A stretch of DNA of 5,829 bases from CAIOJG01 sp964477455 (GCA_964477455.1 CAYZHG010000049.1:1-5829), one strand, 5' to 3'; shown: positions 1 through 3,840, counted from the stretch's first letter. Notes: a model not told the origin generated them from the letters alone. Translations and numbers: made by a program.

Positions 1-201
1 AACTTCCCCAGGAATTAAAAATGTTTTCCAAGAGTTCATAATATAATGTAAAACTTGCGGACTCAATTGTGCGCCTGTTACCCAACCGCCCTTTAATTCA
101 TCAATCTTGGCGATTTTGTAAATTATTTCAGCAGATATATTGTTAAGACGTTTTGAGAATTTATCAGCAATATTGCCATTATTTTGTAGTTTTTTAGCCA
201 T
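1..201 (-). CDS. Fic-like protein, N-terminal part (runs off left edge)
   Basis: An open frame starts at ATG 199-201 and continues for 67 codons to the window edge. Residues 31-50 (AKIDELKGGW then VTGAQLSPQV) resemble the N-terminal linker of Fic-family proteins, which usually has IDELKG-W followed by LSPQ and then a STGASTRIEG-type segment. Here the segment after LSPQVL does not match that continuation, so the protein may be divergent or shifted, or the resemblance may be accidental. The catalytic HPFxxGNGR motif, if present, lies outside the window. Fic enzymes transfer AMP or related groups to target proteins and often act as toxins or self-regulated modules. There is no convincing Shine-Dalgarno. 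A strong promoter with operator-like repeats lies just upstream, so the leader is very short. This is the gene of cassette 6. Confidence 0.45.
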   Translation of the reverse strand, partial: MAKKLQNNGNIADKFSKRLNNISAEIIYKIAKIDELKGGWVTGAQLSPQVLHYIMNSWKTFLIPGEV

Positions 202-203
202 AA

Positions 204-242
204 TAATTGGATATATTAACTACATCCAATTATATCCAATTA
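204..242. promoter_or_regulatory. Operator-like cluster of three ATCCAATTA boxes
   Basis: The 9-bp word ATCCAATTA occurs twice in tandem on the plus strand (224-232 and 234-242) and once inverted (204-212). The outer pair forms a perfect 12-bp inverted repeat (204-215 and 231-242, 15 bp apart). The two tandem boxes overlap and flank the -10 box at 229-234, and the inverted one lies between the predicted transcription start and the ATG. This arrangement suits a repressor that blocks RNA polymerase, for example autoregulation by the downstream protein or a partner. That role is inferred; AT-richness raises the chance of coincidence a little. Confidence 0.55.
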
Positions 243-257
243 ACTAAATACCGTCAA
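229..257 (-). promoter_or_regulatory. Sigma-70-type promoter of the Fic-like gene
   Basis: On the minus strand, a -35 box TTGACG (plus 252-257) and a perfect -10 box TATAAT (plus 229-234) are separated by 17 bp. Transcription would begin near plus position 222, about 20 nt before the ATG at 201. It is the best promoter match in the array, and it lies inside cassette 6, so this gene need not depend on an array promoter. Confidence 0.75.
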
Positions 258-329
258 TAACAAAAAATGAACTTTTTCTGCCTCTTTGTAGATAAAAAAG
301 CAAATTAAAAAAAGAAAGAACTTAATTCC

Positions 330-392
330 ACATAACGGTCCCGCCAACGTGCGCTAGGCTGCTTTGAGCCTGACGCCCTTGGCGTATTAGGC
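330..392 (-). other. attC site of cassette 5 (63 nt)
   Basis: Minus strand: R'' GCCTAAT (plus 386-392) and R' GTTATGT (plus 330-336). The middle folds as CGCCAA with TTGGCG, then GCG with CGC, then AGGCT with AGCCT around a CAAAGC loop. Both core boxes deviate from consensus at one position. R'' matches the complement of this cassette's own first bases (GTTAGGC at the 1055-1061 junction) at 6 of 7 positions, which supports the call. Confidence 0.72.
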
Positions 393-434
393 GTCTGTAA
401 ATCGGGCCATGCTTCTTCTATTCTTGCCGCCGCT
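387..434 (+). repeat. Inverted-repeat arm, 3' end of cassette 5
   Basis: Plus-strand bases 387-434 match the minus strand of 1014-1060 in ordered blocks: TTAGGCG (7), TAAATCGGGC (10), ATGC (4) and GCCGCCGCT (9), with unmatched spacers of equal or nearly equal length. In the integrated cassette the two arms sit at opposite ends around the 154-residue gene. In the excised circle they would flank the attC and extend its stem. Confidence 0.8.
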
Positions 435-480
435 CTTAATTTATTCTGATTTAGTTGAACTTCTATGTTAACCTGTTTCT

Positions 481-945
481 TTATTTTTCTTCAATTAGAT
501 ATGGTGATCTAAACTCTTCAATATATAATCCATTAATTTTGTTTTTCTTTAATTCAAATGACCCACCGATATACATGTAATAATCCCATCCAAAGTGAAC
601 ATAAAATGATTTAGTACTAACTATTTTTCCCCATAATTTCTCTCGAAGCATGAGACGAACAAGAGTATCAATTGATCCCCAATCTTTACAGTTTATTTCC
701 GATTTTACCCTTGATAGTTTGAATTGAGAGTGTCCATCTTGAATAGAAGTGATTTTCAATTTCTTTACACCACAAAGAGTTACGCAATCAATCACAGTCT
801 TGGCGTACTTGTTTTCATAATTCAAATAATCTTCCATTGGAACGTCATCGGAAATTGATGTCCAATCAGAATTTTGGTATTTACTCTCATTATCTCGAAA
901 TTTGGGATTGTATTTGGTAATTCTGTAATGATTTACTTTACTCAT
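481..945 (-). CDS. Hypothetical protein, 154 residues, cassette 5
   Basis: The frame starts at ATG 943-945 and stops at TAA 481-483. The product is soluble-looking, rich in Lys, Tyr and Ser, with no signal peptide or membrane segment. It opens with YRITKYNPKFRD (residues 7-18) and DWTSISD (27-33). That opening reminds me of a family of uncharacterised bacterial proteins with an N-terminal YRITKYNP-x-RD signature, but I cannot give a function. No Shine-Dalgarno is evident. Upstream, about 110 bp separate the ATG from the cassette boundary at 1060, which is long for a cassette leader and includes one arm of the inverted repeat described separately. About 90 bp separate the stop from attC. Confidence 0.75.
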   Translation of the reverse strand: MSKVNHYRITKYNPKFRDNESKYQNSDWTSISDDVPMEDYLNYENKYAKTVIDCVTLCGVKKLKITSIQDGHSQFKLSRVKSEINCKDWGSIDTLVRLMLREKLWGKIVSTKSFYVHFGWDYYMYIGGSFELKKNKINGLYIEEFRSPYLIEEK

Positions 946-1013
946 AGCATTATTTCTATGCGATTTAAATTAATAATTTTATTGGTTCTTATTTCATCAT
1001 CTTCTTTTGTCTT

Positions 1014-1060
1014 AGCGGCGGCTCTTATTGTCTTTGCATCGCCCGATTTATTGCGCCTAA
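1014..1060 (-). repeat. Inverted-repeat arm, 5' end of cassette 5
   Basis: This is the partner of 387-434, matching in four ordered blocks that total 30 aligned identities plus a few in the spacers. It begins exactly at the cassette boundary, right after the G of the attC at 1055-1103, and lies in the untranslated leader of the 154-residue gene. Confidence 0.8.
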
Positions 1061-1103
1061 CGTTCGTGAATAACCGAAGTGAGTCGGTTATTCACTGTTA
1101 GAC
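1055..1103 (-). other. attC site of cassette 4 (49 nt, perfect hairpin)
   Basis: Minus strand: R'' GTCTAAC (plus 1097-1103) and R' GTTAGGC (plus 1055-1061) both fit the consensus exactly. Between them a perfect 12-bp stem, GTGAATAACCGA with its complement, closes a six-base CTCACT loop. The spacers are unequal (one A on one side, GAAC on the other), giving the asymmetry expected around attC core boxes. It is shorter than most attC sites. The stop codon of the upstream gene lies inside R''. Confidence 0.88.
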
Positions 1104-1331
1104 GATCGTTTCTGGTTCATTCCTTTGAATACACCGCACAAGTAGCAACTCAATAATCAGAAAAATTACAGATAGACCGCCGGTTACTATTTTTACTTTT
1201 TCTTGTTGTTCTTCTGTCGGAAATTCCTCTAAACTGCCGTTTAAAAAATATATTAAAGCAAGCAGCAATAGTCCCGAATTAATTAAAAATAATAGGATGT
1301 AGATAATTTTTCTGATGTGTAATTTTTTCAT
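1098..1331 (-). CDS. Small two-helix membrane protein, 77 residues, cassette 4
   Basis: The frame runs from ATG 1329-1331 to TAA 1098-1100. Two hydrophobic stretches, residues about 9-30 and 49-66, predict two membrane helices joined by a short acidic loop (residues 33-46, rich in Glu and Gln). The N-terminus is Lys/Arg-rich, suggesting that both ends face the cytoplasm. I do not recognise a family. The ATG is only about 24 nt inside the cassette boundary and has no clear Shine-Dalgarno or promoter, so expression probably depends on read-through from upstream cassettes. The stop codon is built into the attC core box, which is common in compact cassettes. The whole cassette is about 295 bp. 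Confidence 0.72.
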   Translation of the reverse strand: MKKLHIRKIIYILLFLINSGLLLLALIYFLNGSLEEFPTEEQQEKVKIVTGGLSVIFLIIELLLVRCIQRNEPETIV

Positions 1332-1349
1332 ATTTTGAGCAAAAATGTC

Positions 1350-1448
1350 GGCTAACGTTCGCGTGTATGCGATGTTTTTGCAACCAACGGGAGCAAAAAT
1401 ATGGATGAGGGGCGAGCTAAGCCCCGAACCGCATACGCTGTGTTATAC
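1350..1448 (-). other. attC site of cassette 3 (99 nt, branched)
   Basis: Minus strand: R'' GTATAAC (plus 1442-1448) and R' GTTAGCC (plus 1350-1356), each one base off consensus. An outer stem pairs the GCGTATGCG side with CGCATACACGC, leaving unpaired bases. Inside are two hairpins: GGGGC/GCCCC, and TTTTTGC/GCAAAAA around an 11-base loop. GAAC precedes R'. The R''-side outer stem and the central CCATATTT motif are shared with the attC at 3120-3238, so the two belong to one subtype. Confidence 0.82.
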
Positions 1449-1470
1449 GATGTAATGAAAAATTTTAATT

Positions 1471-2652
1471 TTAATTTTTGAATATCTCATCTAATTTTTC
1501 AAAAGCCTGTTTTTCAAAATCTCGACATTCTAAAATCTTTTTGTGCAAATTATTTAGAACTGTATTGGTGTCGCTTTTTCTTTCTTTTACTTCTCTTATG
1601 GCCGATTTAATATCATTATCCAGCAACTTGCTAATTTTTTTCATTTCTTGCATTGTATTTGGTTTTTGTTCTTCGAAGATTTTATTTTTTTGGGTCATTT
1701 GCTCTTTTATGTTTTTAAGAGTTGGCCAAGAATCAGGAAGTGCTGTCTTGGCAATTTCTGACCAAAGTATGGCTGAATTTTCGAATAATCTTGCCACTTC
1801 TTTTAATTCAGGTTTTATTAAAATACCGGCAGATTCCTCTAGAAATTTGGCATACATGTTGCGGAAAAAACTGCCACCTGTCCCGCCAACCTCGATATAA
1901 ATAAATACATTAAGCAAACAAAGAAATAAACCAACATCTTTAAATATTTTTGGCCATTTTAAAGCCAAATCTGCCCATTTTTGCATGCCCTTTAAGCCAA
2001 AGTTTGTAATTGGCGGACGAAGCATTATGTTGCAGGAATTTTTAATACTGGCCTTAATACCCTCTTTAAGTTTTTGTTGATCTATTTTTTGAGGGTATTG
2101 AATTCTAAGTAATTTATTTTTTGGCGAAAATGGTTGGAATTTAGAATTTCTAGCTTTTTCTAATTCTTCTATTGCGGCCGAAGACCCTTTTTTACCTCGG
2201 TCAGAAATGTAAACAATATTTTTTGCTTCATCAATTCCATAAACTATAATACTATGACCGCCAAAATGAGCATTATTTGGAAGATCAAGATAGGAAAGAT
2301 ATGGCATATCAACAAAAACTAAGGCAGGTTCGCCTTTTTCAAGTTGTTCTTTTAATTCTTGGTAACCTTTCTGATTACTCGCAGTTTGAAAAAAATTAGC
2401 ATCACCACCTATTCTTTTAACGGTTTCAATGATGTCTTCAATTTTTCCGTAGCGTCCACCAATAAAAGGAGCTGGCATAAATTTCATGTACCAATAAATA
2501 AAAGCGATACCGCCGCTTAGTCCAAATACCATTTCTTCAGATAGATGTAAATTATGGTATTCAAAAAGATTTTTTAGACTTGTAGTAATACAATGTTTGC
2601 CTCCAAAATGGTGGAAGTCTTCAATTATGAGTTTTTCAGGAGGTTGTTTCAT
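1471..2652 (-). CDS. BtrH_N / DUF4872 family protein (papain-like fold), cassette 3
   Basis: I chose ATG 2650-2652 because AAAGGA lies about 6 nt upstream; a TTG at 2665-2667 would add five residues but has no such site. The 393-residue product shows the BtrH N-terminal pattern: FHHFGGKHC with Cys21, EEMVFGLSGGIAF (39-51), GGR (65-67), DMPYL (115-119), GGHSIIVYGID with His133, and YISDRG with Asp151. Cys, His and Asp would form a papain-like catalytic set. The second half has the DUF4872 hallmark IEVGGTGGSFFRNMYAKFL (residues 253-271). The C-terminal 80 residues are charged and probably helical. BtrH itself moves an aminoacyl side chain from a carrier protein onto an aminoglycoside during butirosin synthesis. 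The substrate here is unknown, and no carrier protein or synthetase is nearby. Cytosolic by appearance. Confidence 0.88.
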   Translation of the reverse strand: MKQPPEKLIIEDFHHFGGKHCITTSLKNLFEYHNLHLSEEMVFGLSGGIAFIYWYMKFMPAPFIGGRYGKIEDIIETVKRIGGDANFFQTASNQKGYQELKEQLEKGEPALVFVDMPYLSYLDLPNNAHFGGHSIIVYGIDEAKNIVYISDRGKKGSSAAIEELEKARNSKFQPFSPKNKLLRIQYPQKIDQQKLKEGIKASIKNSCNIMLRPPITNFGLKGMQKWADLALKWPKIFKDVGLFLCLLNVFIYIEVGGTGGSFFRNMYAKFLEESAGILIKPELKEVARLFENSAILWSEIAKTALPDSWPTLKNIKEQMTQKNKIFEEQKPNTMQEMKKISKLLDNDIKSAIREVKERKSDTNTVLNNLHKKILECRDFEKQAFEKLDEIFKN

Positions 2653-2719
2653 AAATATCCTTTTCAAAAATTAAAAATAAAATTGCGATTAATTCTCTGG
2701 AAGAAATTTTAAACTTTTC

Positions 2720-2749
2720 ATTATATGATGTTGCGAACGGATTAAGCAA
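2720..2749 (-). promoter_or_regulatory. Possible promoter of the BtrH_N-like gene
   Basis: On the minus strand TATAAT (plus 2720-2725) lies 18 bp downstream of TTGCTT (plus 2744-2749). The -10 box is perfect; the -35 box overlaps the end of the csaA-like gene and matches weakly. This would give the large cassette gene its own transcript with a leader of about 60 nt. Confidence 0.45.
2732..2747 (-). other. Collapsed attC remnant of cassette 2
   Basis: An attC is expected between the csaA-like and BtrH_N-like genes. Only two box-like words remain on the minus strand: GCTTAAT (plus 2741-2747, containing the stop codon) and GTTCGCA (plus 2732-2738), with two bases between them. GCTTAAT agrees at 5 of 7 positions with the complement of cassette 2's own start (GTTAAGT). 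The whole hairpin seems to be missing. It could equally be two genes that share one cassette. Confidence 0.4.
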
Positions 2750-3071
2750 TCTGAAGTCCATTTTCAACACTTCTCTCTGGTTGTAGCACAACATATTTTT
2801 TATCCTCTAAAACGACACCTAATATCAAACATTCGGACATAATATTAGCCACTTGTTTTGGAGGAAAATTTGTTACTGCAATTATTTGTTTGCCTATCAA
2901 GTCTTCCTTTTGATATAGCTTTGTTATTTGGGCACTTGTTTTTTTGATACCAAATTTTCCGAAATCGATTTTGACTTGGTACGATGGATTTTTTGCTTCT
3001 GGAAAATCTTTCACTTCCAAAACAGTGCCTACTCTCATTTCAACTTTTTCAAAATCTTCCCAAGTAATCAT
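2742..3071 (-). CDS. csaA: CsaA-type tRNA-binding-domain protein, cassette 2
   Basis: The 109-residue frame starts at ATG 3069-3071 and matches the usual length of CsaA. The whole protein is one EMAP/tRNA-binding OB-fold domain: MRVGTVLEV (12-20), PEAKNPSYQVKIDFG (24-38), SAQIT (46-50), LIGKQIIAVTNFPPKQVANIMSE (58-80), then LILGVV and VENGLQIA at the end. CsaA is a small homodimer first described as an export-related chaperone and able to bind tRNA; its exact role is unsettled. The open frame extends upstream to 3296, but that part translates attC and overlaps the preceding gene, so I reject it. There is no clear Shine-Dalgarno. The stop codon lies at the cassette's degraded attC. Confidence 0.92.
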   Translation of the reverse strand: MITWEDFEKVEMRVGTVLEVKDFPEAKNPSYQVKIDFGKFGIKKTSAQITKLYQKEDLIGKQIIAVTNFPPKQVANIMSECLILGVVLEDKKYVVLQPERSVENGLQIA

Positions 3072-3119
3072 GTTATTAGTTTTAGAGGATAAAGTAGAAT
3101 AAACGTAGTGAGCAATTTC

Positions 3120-3238
3120 ACTTAACGTTCCAGCGTGTGCGGTGTTTGACAGCGGTATTATATGCCCGAAGGGCGACCGCTGGCAAATATGGGTGTAGCG
3201 AGGTGCAACCGAGCGAAACCGCATATTCTGTGTTGTAC
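3120..3238 (-). other. attC site of cassette 1 (119 nt, branched)
   Basis: Minus strand: R'' GTACAAC (plus 3232-3238) and R' GTTAAGT (plus 3120-3126). The outer stem pairs ACAGAATATGCGGT with ACCGCACACGCTGG, leaving unpaired bases. The central arm pairs TTTGCCAGCGGT with ACCGCTGTCAAA, capped by GCCCTTCGGGC. GGAAC precedes R'. R'' is the exact complement of the first bases of this cassette (GTTGTAC at 3640-3646), as expected for a cassette's own two ends. Confidence 0.87.
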
Positions 3239-3260
3239 GCCAGCGAACGTAGTGGGCGTG

Positions 3261-3272
3261 TTTCGGCTGTGC
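3261..3272 (+). repeat. Inverted-repeat arm, 3' end of cassette 1
   Basis: TTTCGGCTGTGC is the perfect 12-bp inverted partner of 3624-3635. It lies 1 bp before the stop codon of the DsrE-family gene in plus coordinates, between that stop and R'' of the attC. Confidence 0.85.
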
Positions 3273-3273
3273 A

Positions 3274-3594
3274 TTAAAATGAAATAACTTTGTCACTCTC
3301 TATTACCAATTCGTATAGGTCTTTCATTGTGGACATGGGACACGTTTCGGAGCCTTCCGATTCGCGGTTTTTTAAACAAGTACCGCATGCAAAAATCTTG
3401 CCATTTTTATCTAAGAAAGATTTCGTTTGTTCTTTAATGCCAAATTTTTCGCTGTCGAGTTTTTCATATTCAACACCTTTAGCGAGTAAAAATATTTTTA
3501 CTGTATTGCCTTCTTTAAGCGAAAAATTTGCGAATCGGAATGCGTTCCAAACCGTTTCAGCATCGTTAGAGTAGATGACTATTCCAAGTTTCAT
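3274..3594 (-). CDS. DsrE/DsrF-family sulfur-relay-like protein, cassette 1
   Basis: The frame runs from ATG 3592-3594 to TAA 3274-3276 and gives 106 residues, the usual size of a one-domain DsrE protein. It begins with the Rossmann-like first strand MKLGIVIYSNDAETVWNAFRF, continues with a second strand KIFLLAKGVE (33-42), and has Cys70 and Cys73 (ACGTC), Cys85 (ETCPMS) and the closing VISF strand. Members carry sulfur as a persulfide on a conserved Cys (DsrE/TusD) or have related redox roles. The paired cysteines fit a subgroup with a CxxC site, though the partner is unknown. The gene has its own promoter just inside the cassette boundary and a leader of roughly 20 nt without a clear Shine-Dalgarno. 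No other sulfur-relay gene is near. Confidence 0.88.
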   Translation of the reverse strand: MKLGIVIYSNDAETVWNAFRFANFSLKEGNTVKIFLLAKGVEYEKLDSEKFGIKEQTKSFLDKNGKIFACGTCLKNRESEGSETCPMSTMKDLYELVIESDKVISF

Positions 3595-3617
3595 ATTTTT
3601 TAGGTTAATTTGGTTTC

Positions 3618-3645
3618 ATTATAGCACAGCCGAAATGGTGTACAA
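3618..3645 (-). promoter_or_regulatory. Promoter of the DsrE-family gene; -35 formed by the attC core box
   Basis: On the minus strand TTGTAC (plus 3640-3645) and TATAAT (plus 3618-3623) are 16 bp apart, and TGC directly before TATAAT makes an extended -10. The -35 box is exactly the cassette's leading TTGTAC, the part of R' that travels with the cassette. As the first strong promoter of the array, it may also serve the downstream cassettes. Confidence 0.72.
3624..3635 (-). repeat. Inverted-repeat arm, 5' end of cassette 1
   Basis: The plus strand reads GCACAGCCGAAA, the perfect inverted partner of 3261-3272. It fills most of the spacer between the -35 and -10 boxes of the DsrE gene promoter, so the same bases serve a promoter and one end of a cassette-flanking palindrome. 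Confidence 0.8.
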
Positions 3646-3653
3646 CGTTGTAC
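3640..3653. other. Array boundary palindrome GTACAACGTTGTAC
   Basis: A perfect 14-bp palindrome sits at the leading edge of the array. Its plus-strand left half GTACAAC (3640-3646) is the R' box of cassette 1 read on the other strand. The right half is the identical sequence inverted. It could be an insertion site in the host sequence that resembles a core box, a collapsed attC (R'' directly joined to R'), or simply a regulator site. No longer attI-like region with integrase-binding sites is apparent to its right. Confidence 0.55.
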
Positions 3654-3725
3654 TTTATATTTTTAATCTGCGACTGATAAGGAGTAGATGTGAGCGATTG
3701 GCGAACAAAATTTGCTTTTAAAGAG

Positions 3726-3753
3726 TTGACAAGAATAATGTGTTTGTTATAGT
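3726..3753 (+). promoter_or_regulatory. Sigma-70-type promoter upstream of the radical SAM gene
   Basis: TTGACA (3726-3731) and TATAGT (3748-3753) are 16 bp apart, a near-consensus pair, with transcription expected to begin near 3760. It is divergent from the array promoter at 3618-3645. The nearest downstream annotated gene is the disrupted radical SAM gene at 3935, which would have a leader of about 175 nt. Confidence 0.7.
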
Positions 3754-3762
3754 GTTATCACT

Positions 3763-3840
3763 ATGGCCAATATGTTGTTGCTACAATTAGAGAAATCAAA
3801 GAAAAACCCAACCTTGTGTTGTGGGGTTTCTTTGTGTTGA
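3763..3840 (+). CDS. Possible 25-residue leader peptide
   Basis: ATG 3763 opens a 25-codon frame ending with TGA 3838-3840 (peptide starting MANMLLLQLEK, ending LCCGVSLC). It begins only a few bases after the predicted transcription start and has no Shine-Dalgarno, so translation would be leaderless. Its last codons lie in the hairpin at 3798-3837, the layout of a leader-peptide attenuator, but no run of a single regulatory amino acid is present beyond a few Leu and Cys. Low confidence. Confidence 0.2.
   Translation: MANMLLLQLEKSKKNPTLCCGVSLC
3798..3837. terminator. Terminator-like hairpin in the leader, possibly bidirectional
   Basis: AAAGAAA at 3798-3804 pairs with TTTCTTT at 3827-3833; between them CCC pairs with GGG, and AAC with GTT around a CTTGT loop. 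T-rich tracts follow in both directions (TTTCTTTGTG on plus, GGGTTTTTCTTT on minus). It could end transcription from either side of the array boundary or act as an attenuator. Confidence 0.5.

Larger units (their letters stand above)
1..3645 (-). mobile_element. Integron gene-cassette array (CALIN-like), minus-strand orientation
   Basis: Six consecutive minus-strand genes are separated by four recognisable attC sites (330-392, 1055-1103, 1350-1448, 3120-3238) and one apparent remnant (2732-2747). Each attC has an R'' box close to RYYYAAC, a self-complementary middle and an R' box close to GTTRRRY. Three of the four have GAAC immediately before R'. Inferred cassettes, taking the cut after the G of R', are 3126-3645, about 2738-3125, about 1356-2737, 1061-1355, 336-1060 and a partial one at 1-335. 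Gene and attC orientation agree in every cassette. Known biology: cassettes are excised and inserted by an integron integrase that acts on the folded attC strand. No integrase is visible here, so the array may be an orphan or a distal part of a larger integron. Confidence 0.85.

Noticed and set aside
874..1101. Plus-strand frame of 75 codons with a hydrophobic stretch
   Set aside because: It overlaps the start of the 154-residue gene, the inverted-repeat arm and the attC, and opposes the orientation of all cassette genes.
1350..1448. Reading the attC hairpins as transcription terminators
   Set aside because: The stems are bounded by core boxes and lack a following T-run on the coding strand, so recombination-site function explains them better, although they may slow transcription.
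1478..1904. Two plus-strand frames opposite the BtrH_N-like gene
   Set aside because: Antisense shadows of a strongly conserved coding region; no ribosome-binding site or family match.
3072..3296. Upstream extension of the CsaA-like frame to 184 residues
   Set aside because: The added 75 residues translate the attC and overlap the DsrE gene; the 109-residue form matches the family length and starts at an ATG.
3290..3574. Plus-strand frame of 94 codons opposite the DsrE gene
   Set aside because: Antisense shadow; the minus-strand product has clear DsrE motifs.
3690..3752. GTG-initiated 20-codon frame with AAGGAG five bases upstream
   Set aside because: The spacing is good, but it runs through the promoter at 3726-3753, has no clear promoter of its own, and is too short to support.
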